DNA of 64,000 nucleotides, taken from NCBI RefSeq assembly GCF_041022165.1, contig NZ_CP163302.1, forward strand, positions 1,178,001 to 1,242,000. Reading direction: 5' to 3'. The notes under the pieces are model-generated. The model was not told the origin of the DNA and did not search any database. It saw nothing but the letters and a program-made list of their open reading frames with translations. Origin of the DNA: Sinomonas sp. P10A9. GTDB lineage: Bacteria; Actinomycetota; Actinomycetes; Actinomycetales; Micrococcaceae. Below are positions 52,501-61,192 of the stretch, piece by piece (position 1 is the stretch's first letter; each line of letters opens with the position of its first letter). The position numbers and the translations under genes were made by a program.

Positions 52501-52951
52501 TCGCATCCAGCTGGTCCTCGCCGATCACCTCGAGCGCGGGGGAGAGGCCCGCATCGATCGCGTACTCGGCGAGCAGCTGTCCGCACACGCTGTTGACCGT
52601 GCCGATGAGGCTTGCCCCGAGCTGCTGGGACGCCAGCCTGAGGTCGGATGCGCGTGAGCCGCCCGACGACGACGGCACGCCCTCGCGCTCGCCCGGCCGC
52701 CCGCCGTCGTGCCCGCCGGTCCGGGTGAGCTGGCCTGCATCCAGGAGCCGCGCGGCGATGCGCTCGCGCAGCTCGCCAGCGGCCTTCTTGGTGAAGGTCG
52801 TGGCCATGGTCTTCTCGGCCGGCGTCCCGGCGGCGATGCGCGCGACGATCTTCTCGGTGAGCGTGTAGGTCTTGCCCGTCCCGGCGCTCGCCGAGACCAT
52901 CGTGACGTTCTCCAGGATGCCGCGGCTGGGCATGTCGTGGTGCAAGCTCAT
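49574..52951 (-). CDS. AddA-like UvrD helicase with C-terminal PD-(D/E)XK nuclease
   Basis: 1125 residues. Walker A SASAGTGKTYTL is near residue 20, TTFTKKAAGELRERIA is motif Ia, DEFQDTSPLQL is motif II, and VHLLTYHKAKGLEWPVV-type motif V is followed by YVGMTRAAH. The RecB-like nuclease end has GWIDLLLEG, VDHKTYPGND and QMDAYQRAV. It is coupled (ATGA) to an AddB-like nuclease, so the two probably process double-strand ends. A palindrome-like insertion lies near residues 80 to 100, and a GGTTGAG-type repeat is embedded in frame near 50108. The last 170 bases are duplicated beyond the EVE-HNH gene. Confidence 0.85.
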   Translation of the reverse strand: MSLHHDMPSRGILENVTMVSASAGTGKTYTLTEKIVARIAAGTPAEKTMATTFTKKAAGELRERIAARLLDAGQLTRTGGHDGGRPGEREGVPSSSGGSRASDLRLASQQLGASLIGTVNSVCGQLLAEYAIDAGLSPALEVIGEDQLDAMFKLATDEVRADHAETLAPIARRMGTHPDQSGEYQVESWEDTVQRVVNLARTNLLSPNEVRRCADASWAGFRALLDDPAEDSRAEWFRELHALRAVAERLAGTGEGVDGKAVDTAAKGFAENYPKILDKIAKAQDVETTPWEVWRGFLGSGAPKALKSIFGDLKKRIHEELPSNRAFHADLEGHIRGVFACAADCLDAYEEFKRGNALMDFVDQEAKVLELARHNEAFRESFRGRIEFLVVDEFQDTSPLQLALFLELSALVKDAVWVGDPKQAIYEFRGTDPELMEAVMARVPAERREQLSHTWRSRQAVVDLSNAVFERVFTGDAGNGGHGMTEASVHLELPAAKVAQYAGDAGSVEAWTRAQSNAPERLRATAAGVRELLGRGLTVDGQPLRASDVAVLTRTNAEVAALAKALDELGVRSSLDPRSLGTAREVQLTRAGMAYVADRYDTVALAELVALHPDHPSHSMWQQELLGAVVPREQVRNKEGEVVAGPRLVHDEWRAVPIVAALDALRDQAMAATPTEVLEAVTGVLGLPRLIAGWSAPERRLRNLDAFRGAVGLYYERSRALREPATLRGFLEFFASDEHASAENAGPDVVNLLTYHKAKGLEWPVVVMESLDKETKARPFGAGVEATRALDLADPLAGRWIRLWPSPFPYGGSPLDARAQASEAAARFLAREQRNQARLMYVGMTRAAHTTVLTAKNGSPSMLNDLGIEGLVGWKAGGEEAVVVGQETKVPARVAALEPAEAVAPDGEWSPRFVDAPVAGAAVVRLPARLKASEALSPMVERSEAESRSPAAIRKVAHLGTPLATHGSEDWGAVGSAVHAYLGTHFRALDESDRTRLAERLVDRWGVSHTVSAQLLTTAGERFEAWLDDEFPGWNRHREAAIGWRPNGQTMEGWIDLLLEGPDGFVLVDHKTYPGNDPEGHIRAHYLGQMDAYQRAVEAATGRPVQRILMHLPALGKVFEITQMA
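50108..50136. repeat. GGTTGAG-type repeat inside the addA-like gene
   Basis: On the minus strand, TGGTTGAGCGCAGCGAAGCGGAGTCGAGA matches the intergenic element at 27233-27263 and related copies at 10252 and 30014. Here it is translated in frame (MVERSEAESR), in a region between the helicase and nuclease domains that tolerates change. Confidence 0.6.
52664..52713. repeat. Dispersed palindrome inside the addA-like gene
   Basis: GACGACGGC...GCCGTCGT arms belong to the intergenic palindrome family, but here they are within coding sequence and translated as GGHDGGRPGEREGVPSSSGG. The segment interrupts an otherwise conserved helicase N-terminal region. Confidence 0.55.
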
Positions 52952-55755
52952 GAGTAGTCTCCCTTCAGCCCGCACAGGGCCCCGAAGTGGCAGAACCGGC
53001 ACCCCGGCTGCACGTACAGGCGGCCCACGGCGGTCTCGACGTCCTCGATGGTCTTGGGCTGTTCGCCTGGAGCGGTCGACGCCTTGGCCTGCTCGGCGAA
53101 CGCGTCCTCGACAGGCTTCGTGGCCGTGACGCGCCCGCCGAGGACCTGCTCGATCGTGAACTCGGCCGAGCGCACCGCCCGGCCCCACAGCTGCGCCGGG
53201 GTCTCCTCGCGGGGGATCGCCGGCCCGAAATGCCCGTGCGCCGACGCGAAGGCGTGCTGCTTGAGCAGGTAGTACGCGGTGGGGTCGTCCGGCGGGGCGT
53301 CGCCCTCGTGCAGCGCCCACTGGTACAGGGCGAGTTGGAGCGCGGTGCCCTTGCGGACCTTCTCGCGAAGGTACTTGACCGAGTTGTACCACTTGAGGTC
53401 GATCACCACGGTGCGCCCGTCGGAGTCGATCCCGACGGCGTCCGCCGCGCCGCGCACGGGGACGGCCACGACGCCGTCGCTCGTGACGAGTGGGAGGTCC
53501 TTCGAGAACTCCTGCTCGACCTCCTGCAGCACGATTCCGCCCTTCTCGAGCATCGCGAAGAAGGTCGACGCCGCCTCCCTGACCGCGGCCTCGACCGTGA
53601 GCCGGCGTGCCTTCTGGCCCGGCAGGAGGAGCTCGGACGCGAGCTGCGGCACGAGGGTGTCGATCACGGCACGGATCTCGGTGTCCGTGGGGACCGCGCG
53701 GTGCTGTGGCCGGAGCATGGCGTGGAGCTTCTCGATGACCCGATGTGCGAACGAGCCGATCATGCGGCTGCCCTCTGGGATGTCCGCCGCGTCGGGGACC
53801 CGCAGGCTGCCCTTGCGCTCGAGCGCCCACCGCATCGAGCAGCCCAGCAGCACGTCGAGCTGCGAGTAGGAGAGGGTCTCGGGCGCGAGGGCCGTGTTCG
53901 CGCCGACCTCTTGGACGGGGTCGGGAGCCGACGGCCGCGCGGCCTCGGCGCGCCGAAGCTGGGCAGTCCGGCCGGCAAGGCGCCACACGCCGTCGGCGTC
54001 GGTGAGGTCCGACGGCACGCGCGTCGCCTTGGCGATACGCTCTGCGACGCTGGAGCTCCCGCCGCCGACGCCGGGGCTCGCGCCGCCGACGGCAGGGGCG
54101 CGTCCATACCTCTCAACGAGCGCCTCGAGCAGCGGGTTCGAGTCGACGCGCTCGCCGTTGCGCTGGGCGATCTGCACCACCACGAGCCGCCGGCACCGCC
54201 CTGCGGCCGCGAGCGTCTCGCGGACGGCGAGGGCGGTCAGGTCCTGTGGGCTCGGGAGCTCGACGCCCACGCGGGCGAGTGTCGCGGCGTCGTGCGCGTC
54301 CCAGCGGCGCACCCGCGGGGTCGACGCGGACTGGAACCCCCACCACAGCACGTCCTCGACGTCCTCGCCGAGCTCCACGAGGTGGTTGAGGCGCAGCCAG
54401 GGCGCGGCCTCGGCGGGCAGGATCGGCTCGGCATCCGCCGTCACGACCGATGCCACAATCCGGCGCAGGTCCTTCCGCGAGACGTGTCGGAGCGGCGCGA
54501 CGAGGGCGAGGACGCGCTTGAGCTGCGCGGAGGTCGGCTGCAGGCGAGGCACGACGGCGGCCCGCGCGTTGAGCGCCGCCGCGAACCACGACGTGGCCTC
54601 GACGAGCTGGCCGCCGGTGGGCCTGCGGTGCTCGACGTCGAGGAGCAGGTGCGTGCTGAACGTCCTGTCGAGCTGCGCCGCGAGGTCGGGCCCGAGGGTC
54701 TCGTCGGCGCCGATGTCCGCGATGGCCCGCTCCCATTCAGGCCCGCGCGTGCCCGGCTCCCGGGCGAGGGACCGGAGCAGGTGCCGGGCGGCACGTCGCT
54801 TCACCGGCGAGTCGGGGAGCGTGAGGAACTCCGCAAGCAGGTGGACATTGGCCGGCTCCCACACGAGCTCGAAGAACAGCGGGATGAGGGCGTCCTGCGC
54901 CCGCCACACCGACTGCTCGCCCACGCCGAGGCGCGGCTGCCCGTGCATCGTGAGGTACTGGTCCAGGACGGGCGTCGGGTCCGAGCACACGACGGCGGTG
55001 CTCGCGTTCGCGCCCGAATCCCCACCACCGTCCCCGCCCGCGGCGAGCCAGCGGGCGGCGTGCTCGGCGGCCTCCCACTCCGTCTCGGCGGAGAGGACCG
55101 TGAGCTCGGGCGCGCCCGGGGACTGCGGCGCCTCGCTCACCCGGACGCCCCGATCCCGCAGCGCGCCGATGATCCGCCGCCACACGGCCGGGAACGTCTC
55201 CTCGGGATGCTGGAGGACCAGCTCGTCGATGCCCAGCGGCAGGGGAGAGGATTCGAGCTCGTCGAGGAGCTCGGCGACGTCGTCCGCGAGCGACGGCGCG
55301 AGCCCGCCTCCCGCGACTCCCGCGCGTTCCGGCCCCCTCCCAGCGCGCTCGGCGGCGGCGAGCGTGCGCAGCAGCGGCGACGGCCCGCCGTCGTGCGCTG
55401 TGCCCCTCTCCGTGCCGGCGCGCGCGTGCGTGTCCTCACGCGCCGACTCGTCGGGGAGGTCGCCGCGCCAGCCGTTCGCGACGGCGTCGTCGCGCGCCGC
55501 AAGGAGGTCGTAGGCGGTGGACCAGGCGTCGGCGTGGAGGGAGTCGTGGAACCAGGCATCCGGCGAGTCGAGGTGCTCGAGCGTGGCCAGGTACTGGCTC
55601 ACGCGCTCGGCGTTGGGGGTCTCCGCTCGCGTCAGGCCGAGACGCGTCTGGAGGAGCCCGATGAGGTTCTTCCGCCCCACGCGCACGCGGTTCAGCCCCG
55701 GGCTCGCGTACGCCCACGGCGCGCGGTCCAGGAACCACCCGAATTCGACGATCAT
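52948..55755 (-). CDS. AddB-like nuclease with Fe-S cluster motif
   Basis: 935 residues from ATG 55755. (The ATG at 55761 lies directly against the AGGGGG site.) The N-terminal two thirds is a degenerate helicase-like region without a Walker A. The C-terminal PD-(D/E)XK nuclease has GAADAVGID, VVIDLKWYNS and LQLALYQWAL. Four Cys (LGCSMRW, then CRFCHFGALC at the end) match the AddB-type 4Fe-4S cluster. It is coupled by ATGA to the AddA-like gene. Actinobacteria usually rely on AdnAB, so this pair may be accessory. It sits between a toxin-antitoxin pair and the Wadjet operon. Confidence 0.82.
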   Translation of the reverse strand: MIVEFGWFLDRAPWAYASPGLNRVRVGRKNLIGLLQTRLGLTRAETPNAERVSQYLATLEHLDSPDAWFHDSLHADAWSTAYDLLAARDDAVANGWRGDLPDESAREDTHARAGTERGTAHDGGPSPLLRTLAAAERAGRGPERAGVAGGGLAPSLADDVAELLDELESSPLPLGIDELVLQHPEETFPAVWRRIIGALRDRGVRVSEAPQSPGAPELTVLSAETEWEAAEHAARWLAAGGDGGGDSGANASTAVVCSDPTPVLDQYLTMHGQPRLGVGEQSVWRAQDALIPLFFELVWEPANVHLLAEFLTLPDSPVKRRAARHLLRSLAREPGTRGPEWERAIADIGADETLGPDLAAQLDRTFSTHLLLDVEHRRPTGGQLVEATSWFAAALNARAAVVPRLQPTSAQLKRVLALVAPLRHVSRKDLRRIVASVVTADAEPILPAEAAPWLRLNHLVELGEDVEDVLWWGFQSASTPRVRRWDAHDAATLARVGVELPSPQDLTALAVRETLAAAGRCRRLVVVQIAQRNGERVDSNPLLEALVERYGRAPAVGGASPGVGGGSSSVAERIAKATRVPSDLTDADGVWRLAGRTAQLRRAEAARPSAPDPVQEVGANTALAPETLSYSQLDVLLGCSMRWALERKGSLRVPDAADIPEGSRMIGSFAHRVIEKLHAMLRPQHRAVPTDTEIRAVIDTLVPQLASELLLPGQKARRLTVEAAVREAASTFFAMLEKGGIVLQEVEQEFSKDLPLVTSDGVVAVPVRGAADAVGIDSDGRTVVIDLKWYNSVKYLREKVRKGTALQLALYQWALHEGDAPPDDPTAYYLLKQHAFASAHGHFGPAIPREETPAQLWGRAVRSAEFTIEQVLGGRVTATKPVEDAFAEQAKASTAPGEQPKTIEDVETAVGRLYVQPGCRFCHFGALCGLKGDYS

Positions 55756-55901
55756 CGTCATCCCCCTGCTCTGCACACCGGCGGCCCGATCGCCGGCATG
55801 ACCCTCACACTAGCCAACCCCTCCGACAAACGAGGCCGTGCGCGAGCGCGACGCCACGTCCACACAGTGCCAGATCCGTGATGCCCGCAGGGGCTTCCAG
55901 A

Positions 55902-56273
55902 TCAGTCCCGGCGCGCGATGCGAGCTGCGATGGCGCGAGCCGACTGGTCGAGCGTGAGACGCTTGGCCGCCACGCCCACCACGAGGTCGAACGCCTCGTC
56001 GGTGCTGAAGGCGTGGCCGAACCCGTTGATCCACAGGAAAAGTACCGTGAGTGTCCAGGCAGTGCGCTTATTTCCGTCAATGAGAGCATGGTTGCGCGCT
56101 ACGGACTCCAACAACGCCGCCGCCTTCTCGGGCAGCGATTGATACGCATCGTGGCCGCCGACGGTCGTGGCCGGCCGTGCGAATGCGGAGGCGAGGAGGC
56201 CAGCGTCCTTCACATGGAATCCCATGCGTCGGACCACGAACAGGGCATCCTCGAGATCAAGGAAGGCCGTCAT
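55902..56273 (-). CDS. doc: Doc-type Fic-domain toxin
   Basis: A 123-residue death-on-curing toxin. The Fic signature NHALIDGNKRTAW (residues about 60-72) supplies the catalytic His and phosphate-binding Asn-Lys. Doc enzymes phosphorylate EF-Tu and stop translation. The start overlaps the antitoxin stop (ATGA). The C-terminus has the helical AARIARR typical of Doc. It lies between the AddB-like gene and jetD, as a stabiliser for this defence region would. Confidence 0.9.
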   Translation of the reverse strand: MTAFLDLEDALFVVRRMGFHVKDAGLLASAFARPATTVGGHDAYQSLPEKAAALLESVARNHALIDGNKRTAWTLTVLFLWINGFGHAFSTDEAFDLVVGVAAKRLTLDQSARAIAARIARRD

Positions 56274-56476
56274 GCGTCAGCAAGACGGTCGAGGAGCTCC
56301 TTGTCGTGTGTCAGAACGAAATTCAGGCCTTCTTCGAGCTGTTTCCGCCGCTCGTGGCGTTCGACGACAAGCTGCGCCCCGCGCAGCAGGAGGGCGTTCT
56401 TCGAAACGTGCTCGGCCGCTGCCACGGCTTCGAGCTGGCGGTCGAGTTCCTCTGGAATGCGGACGTTGATGGCCAT
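56270..56476 (-). CDS. Ribbon-helix-helix antitoxin
   Basis: A 68-residue RHH protein: INVRIPEELDRQLEAVAAAEHVSKNALLLRGAQLVV is the Arc/CopG-type beta strand and two helices, followed by a charged tail (ERRKQLEEGLNFVLTHDKELLDRLADA) that should wrap the toxin. It is not a Phd homologue, although it partners Doc; RHH/Doc pairings are known. The ATG at 56476 starts almost directly after a promoter -10, giving a leaderless message. Confidence 0.85.
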   Translation of the reverse strand: MAINVRIPEELDRQLEAVAAAEHVSKNALLLRGAQLVVERHERRKQLEEGLNFVLTHDKELLDRLADA

Positions 56477-56481
56477 ATCCC

Positions 56482-56500
56482 ATAGTACCGCTTCAGTACC
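56482..56500 (-). promoter_or_regulatory. Promoter with 11-bp-spaced direct repeats for the RHH/Doc operon
   Basis: On the minus strand GGTACT-GAAGC-GGTACT forms two repeats one helical turn apart, and TACTAT is a good -10 only 6 to 8 bases before the antitoxin ATG. RHH dimers bind such repeats. The layout implies autoregulation and leaderless translation. Confidence 0.65.
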
Positions 56501-56517
56501 AGAAGGGCCGAGGTCCC

Positions 56518-57771
56518 TCACGCGAGAACGGCCGCCAGAAGCCGTTCCAGGGCCCAATCCCAGCGCACGTACTCCTGCTCAAGCCGAACGCCGGCCCACG
56601 CGGTGCGGTCCGCCGACCTCGTCAATTCCCCGGACGTCAGCGCGGAGTACACCGCTCCCTCGGCAGCTGTCAGGTGCGCGAGCGCGGCCCGCGTGGGCCT
56701 CGGGTCCTCGACCCAGAGCTCGCGATGGGCTTCGAGCGTTGGCCGGTCCATGAGGACGCTCACCACGTGCGGGTGTGCGGCGCGCAGCTGGTCCAGGACC
56801 GCGAACCCGTGCGTGTCGAGGTCGCCCCAGTAGAGCACGCGGGCGTCGCGCACCCATCCCGGCACCCGGGTGCTGGAGCCGAAGCCCGCGCCCCACACGG
56901 CGATCGTACGGGGCATCGGCGGGAGGGATAGGAACGTGACCTTGTTCTCGACAACGACCACGGTCTCCACCTCAAGCCGGAGCCGCGCGAAGTCGTCGAC
57001 GCGCAACACCACGTCGGTGGCTCCGCCGAGGAACGCCAGCGCGGAGTCGACCAGCGCCGGGTCAAGCACGCGGAAGCGCACGGGCGGCGCCTCCGTCAGG
57101 AGCCCGTGCCGGGCCTCGAAACCACCCGGGGCGCGTTCGGGGTCGAGCGCCGAGACGAGCTCGTCGAGCACCCGGCGGTGCTGCTCGAGGAATTTGGTGT
57201 GGATGCCGGGCAGGGCGAGCTGGCGCAGGTACAGGCCCGGGGCCGGGTGGTCCGCGAACCACCGCGCGGCGCGCACGAGGTCGGGGAGCGCGTGGCGAAG
57301 CTCGAGCGACGCAAGCGGTCTGCGCAGGATCCACTCCTCGAGCCCAGGCTCGGCGGCGAGCACCGCGTCGGCGAGACGGCAGAACCGCTCGAGCTCGCGG
57401 CGTCGCCCGACGAACCCGGCTTCATCCGCGGCTGATGCGAACACCGCGGCGGATGGTACGAGGTTGGCGCCGATCGTCATGCGCCCCGCCTCGGTTGTCT
57501 CGAGCGCGAAGGGGCCGGTGCCGATCGCTCCGGCCGTCCCATGGTGGGCCGCGGCGCCGTACAGCTCAGCCGCCCAGGCCCGCGCTGCGGCATAGTGGTC
57601 GCGCAGCTGCGCCGCGCTGGGCCGCCTCAGCGCACGACGCCGCGGGTACAGTCCCGTGGGCCGGATCGCCTCGCGCAGGAGCTCGCCCCGGTCCCAGGCC
57701 TTCTGCGAGAGGGCACGCAGGTCGGAGACCCGGGTCCACCCTGCGCCGCCGGTCAGGGCGCTACCCGCCAC
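56518..57771 (-). CDS. jetD: Wadjet nuclease subunit JetD
   Basis: A 417-residue protein with an N-terminal DUF3322 region and a C-terminal DUF2220 Toprim-like domain. Catalytic acidic residues lie in VVVENKVTFLSLP (Glu) and VLYWGDLDTHGFAVLDQLR (DxD). JetD cleaves closed circular DNA once the JetABC motor has extruded it. The GTG start lies 11 bases inside the jetC end. It is the last of the four jet genes and runs to within 20 bases of the RHH/Doc promoter. Confidence 0.9.
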   Translation of the reverse strand: MAGSALTGGAGWTRVSDLRALSQKAWDRGELLREAIRPTGLYPRRRALRRPSAAQLRDHYAAARAWAAELYGAAAHHGTAGAIGTGPFALETTEAGRMTIGANLVPSAAVFASAADEAGFVGRRRELERFCRLADAVLAAEPGLEEWILRRPLASLELRHALPDLVRAARWFADHPAPGLYLRQLALPGIHTKFLEQHRRVLDELVSALDPERAPGGFEARHGLLTEAPPVRFRVLDPALVDSALAFLGGATDVVLRVDDFARLRLEVETVVVVENKVTFLSLPPMPRTIAVWGAGFGSSTRVPGWVRDARVLYWGDLDTHGFAVLDQLRAAHPHVVSVLMDRPTLEAHRELWVEDPRPTRAALAHLTAAEGAVYSALTSGELTRSADRTAWAGVRLEQEYVRWDWALERLLAAVLA

Positions 57772-60700
57772 GCCGCATCCGCTCCTCGCGGTACTCCTGG
57801 ATCGTCATGTTGCGCAGGCGCGAGTCCTGGCCGGTCGGGTTCGCGACGAAGCCCACGTGTGCCACATACGGCTCGATGACGTGGATCTTCTGCAGCGGCG
57901 TGACCACGAGGAGCTGCAGCCGCATGCGGCGGAACAGCTCGAGGCCGTACCGCGCCGATTCGTCGGAGCCCCGGCCGAACGCCTCGTCGATCACGACGAA
58001 GCGGAAGCTCCGATCGGGGTTCCGGCCGGACATGGGCCGCTCAACCGCCGTGCTCGCGAGGCCGAACTGGAACGCGAGCGCGGCCGCGAGGATCGTGTAG
58101 GCGAGCTTCTCCTTCTGGCCGCCGGACTTGCCGCCCGAATCGGTGAAGTGCTCGTGCTCCTCGCCGGTCTCGGTCCACTTCTCGGAGGCGCTGAACGTGA
58201 ACCACTGGCGCACGTCGGTGACCTTCGCCGTCCACCGGGCATCGAGGGCCGTGAGCCCGGCGCGGCCCCGGAAGCGCTCGATGAGCTTCTCGACCTGGAG
58301 GAACTTCTGCTCCGAGTACTGCTCGTCGGCGCCGAGTGTCCCCTCGGAGCAGGACCGCAGGTCCACGACGAACTCGCGGATGTCCGAGTCCGTGGTCTGC
58401 TGGTGCTCGAGCTGGATGTGCCGGCCCGGGTTGTACTCGATCCCGGCGAGCGAGGCGTTGATCTCGCGGATCCGCGCCGCGATGTCCGTCTTGCGCGCAT
58501 CGAGGAACGCGTTGAACGCGACGACCTCGTTGATGGTGTTCTGGTTAAGCGACTCCTTGAACCGGGCCTCGAAGCGGGGCAGGTCATTCCCCTGGAGGCG
58601 TGCGAGGAGCGCGTTGTACTCGGGTGCGGCGTCGAGGGACTCGTCGAACTCCGTGGTCTCGGCGGGGTAGGCGGCGCGGAAGGACGCCATGAGGTTCAGG
58701 GTCTTCTCGGCGGCCCTGGCCAGGCGCTTGGTGAGTGCGTCGAGCTCATCCGTGAGCCGCTCGCGCACGCGTGTCTGGGCGCGTTCGGCGGTCTTGTACG
58801 TGAGCTCCTCGTCGCCGAGCACAGCGCGGGCGAGGGCCGCGATCCCGGCGGCCAGCGCGGCGTCGTCCGCGGGCGGCGTCTCGGCGAGGATGGCCCGGCA
58901 CTCCTCGATCGCCTCGGCGATTGCCTTGGCCTCCGACTCGTTCGCCCCAAGCCGCTTCTCGACCGCGAAGACCTTCTCGCGGGCCCTGCCCAGGCGCACG
59001 ACGGCGTCCGCCTCCTTTGCGGACAGCTCGCGGAGGGCGTCGCTCGCCCCCTCGAGCTGGGCCTTCTCGGAGGCGAGCGTCTCGATGCGCCGGGACGTCC
59101 CGCGCCAGTCGATCTCCTCGAACGCGGTGCCGCGCACGATCCCAAGGTCCTGCTGACTCCGGCCCACACGGCCCATCGCCTCGACGGCCCGCGCGATCCT
59201 CGTCTCGAGGCCTGAAAGCCGCGCCACGGTCTCGTCGAGCTCGGCCCGCAGCCGCGCGACCTTGTCGGTGTTGTCCCAGCCCAGCACGTACTCGCGGCGG
59301 TCGCGGAGGTCCCGCCGGTCGTCCTTCTCGTGGCGGCCGCCTCCGGTCTTGAGCTGTCCGTTGGGCGTCACGGCGCGGGCCGAGCGGCGGAAGTCCTCGA
59401 GCGTCTCGCAGCAGCGATGGTCGAAGCGCCGCGCGAGCTCCCCAAGCAGGAACTCGCGGAACGGCGTGCCCGGCTTGACCGCGATCTTCGAGGCGAGCGT
59501 CCCCGGCTCGGCCGCCGGCGCGGCTGTCCCGAGGGGCGCGGTGGGCGAGTCCGCGACCTTGAGGTACACGAGCCGCGCGCGCAGGTTGTTCGCGTCCACC
59601 CACGCGCTCACCGCGCCGTAGTGCTCGTCGGGGACGAGGAGCGAGAGCGCGAAGCCGCGCAGCGTGCGCTCCGCGGCGCCCTCCCAGAGCGACTCGCCGT
59701 CCCGGACCCGCAGGAGTTCCCCCGCATACGGGAGAGCGGATTCGGGGATCCCGATGCCGGCGCAGAGCCGCGCGCGCAGCTCGAGCTGCGTGCGCGGCAG
59801 GAGGTCCGGGCGTGAGAGGAGGCTCTTGACGTCGTCCTCGAGCTCGGCGCGCCGCGCCCGGACCTCGTTGCGGTCCGCGGTGAGCTGTGCCCTCTCGTCG
59901 TTGAGCGCCTCGGACCGCTCGCGCAGGCCGCGCTCGACACCTTCCAGGGCCGTCGCGTTGTGGTCGAAGGCCACGCGCTCGTCCGGGTCGACGAGCCCCA
60001 GACGCTCCGCGGCGGCAGCGTAGACGGCCCCGCGGTCCTTCTGGCGCGCGAGCGTGCCGCGGAGGTCGAGGATCTCGGCGTCGATCGCCGCGAGCCTGCC
60101 GCCGCCCTGGGTGCGCAGGTCCTCCCGGATCTGGACGAGCTCCCGCTCGATCGCGAGCTCGTCTGCCTGGCGCTCGCCGCGCTCCCGGTCGAGCCGGTCC
60201 CGCGTCCGCGCGAGCTCGGACTCGTGGTCGAGGCTCAGCTCGAGGCGCCGGGACGTGAACCATGGCTTGAGCTGGTCACGCTGGGCGCGGCCGCGGACGT
60301 CCTGCGCCGCGAGCTCGGCGTGGCGCGCGGCCTCGTCGCGGACGGGCTCGAGACGCGCGATCTGGTCCTTCGCGGTCAGAACGGCGTCGTGGGCCCTCTT
60401 GAGGTCGTCGAAGTGGTGCAGGAGGTTCGCGATCCGCGCCTCGACGTCATCGTCGTCGAGCATGTTCGCGCGCACGAACTGTGTGATGTTCTCAACCTGC
60501 TTCATGGACACCGTCCGGTGGAACAGCTCCATCGCCTGGCCGCTCGTGATGCCGAAGTGGCGCTTGAACGCGGACTCGTAATTCTCGAAGGTGTCGAACA
60601 CCTCGGCACGGCCGGCGCGGAGCGTCTTCTTGAGCTTGGCGGGATCCCCGCCGAAGTCCGAGAAGTCCCCGGCGATGCCCTGCTCGCGCTGGGCGAGCGA

Positions 60701-61192
60701 GTAGAACCGGTGAGGCTGTCCGGCCTCCTGCGTGGCCCACAGCGTGAGCGCGAGAGTGACCGTCTTGCCCAGGACCGCGTTGTGGAACACCCCGAGGACC
60801 ACGGAGTAGCTGCCGGGGCCGCGCAGCGCGACGGGCTTGGAGCTGTCCCCGGCGGCCGTGCGCTCGCTCTTGTGGAAGCCGCGCACGTAGGACATCAGGG
60901 TGCGCTCCTTCTTCTGAGCGCCCGCGGCCTTGTTGAAATCGATGCGGTGCGCCGGCAGCAAGAGCGTCGTGACGGCGTCGACCACCGTCGACTTGCCCGA
61001 ACCGATGTCACCGGTCAGGAGGCTCGTCTCGCCGTCGAGGCGGAAGGTGCGCACCCCGCCGTCGAACGTGCCCCAGTTCAGCAGCTCGAGACGATGCAGC
61101 CGGAACCCCGGCCGGGGCCCCTCGCCCGCGTCCGCGGCGCTCTCCGCGAGGCCCTCGAGGGAGAAGAGCCGCTCCTGCTCGTCGACGCTCAT
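57761..61192 (-). CDS. jetC: Wadjet SMC-like ATPase JetC
   Basis: 1143 residues, MukB-like. Walker A LLTGDIGSGKSTVVDA near residue 72, long coiled coils rich in Arg, Glu and Ala (about 290-480 and 690-880), a hinge between them, ABC signature SGGKSGGQKEKLAY near 1019, and Walker B FVVIDEAFGRGSDES near 1066. JetC dimers with JetA and JetB form a loop-extruding motor that recognises small circular DNA. It overlaps jetB by four bases and jetD by eleven. Confidence 0.92.
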   Translation of the reverse strand: MSVDEQERLFSLEGLAESAADAGEGPRPGFRLHRLELLNWGTFDGGVRTFRLDGETSLLTGDIGSGKSTVVDAVTTLLLPAHRIDFNKAAGAQKKERTLMSYVRGFHKSERTAAGDSSKPVALRGPGSYSVVLGVFHNAVLGKTVTLALTLWATQEAGQPHRFYSLAQREQGIAGDFSDFGGDPAKLKKTLRAGRAEVFDTFENYESAFKRHFGITSGQAMELFHRTVSMKQVENITQFVRANMLDDDDVEARIANLLHHFDDLKRAHDAVLTAKDQIARLEPVRDEAARHAELAAQDVRGRAQRDQLKPWFTSRRLELSLDHESELARTRDRLDRERGERQADELAIERELVQIREDLRTQGGGRLAAIDAEILDLRGTLARQKDRGAVYAAAAERLGLVDPDERVAFDHNATALEGVERGLRERSEALNDERAQLTADRNEVRARRAELEDDVKSLLSRPDLLPRTQLELRARLCAGIGIPESALPYAGELLRVRDGESLWEGAAERTLRGFALSLLVPDEHYGAVSAWVDANNLRARLVYLKVADSPTAPLGTAAPAAEPGTLASKIAVKPGTPFREFLLGELARRFDHRCCETLEDFRRSARAVTPNGQLKTGGGRHEKDDRRDLRDRREYVLGWDNTDKVARLRAELDETVARLSGLETRIARAVEAMGRVGRSQQDLGIVRGTAFEEIDWRGTSRRIETLASEKAQLEGASDALRELSAKEADAVVRLGRAREKVFAVEKRLGANESEAKAIAEAIEECRAILAETPPADDAALAAGIAALARAVLGDEELTYKTAERAQTRVRERLTDELDALTKRLARAAEKTLNLMASFRAAYPAETTEFDESLDAAPEYNALLARLQGNDLPRFEARFKESLNQNTINEVVAFNAFLDARKTDIAARIREINASLAGIEYNPGRHIQLEHQQTTDSDIREFVVDLRSCSEGTLGADEQYSEQKFLQVEKLIERFRGRAGLTALDARWTAKVTDVRQWFTFSASEKWTETGEEHEHFTDSGGKSGGQKEKLAYTILAAALAFQFGLASTAVERPMSGRNPDRSFRFVVIDEAFGRGSDESARYGLELFRRMRLQLLVVTPLQKIHVIEPYVAHVGFVANPTGQDSRLRNMTIQEYREERMRRGG

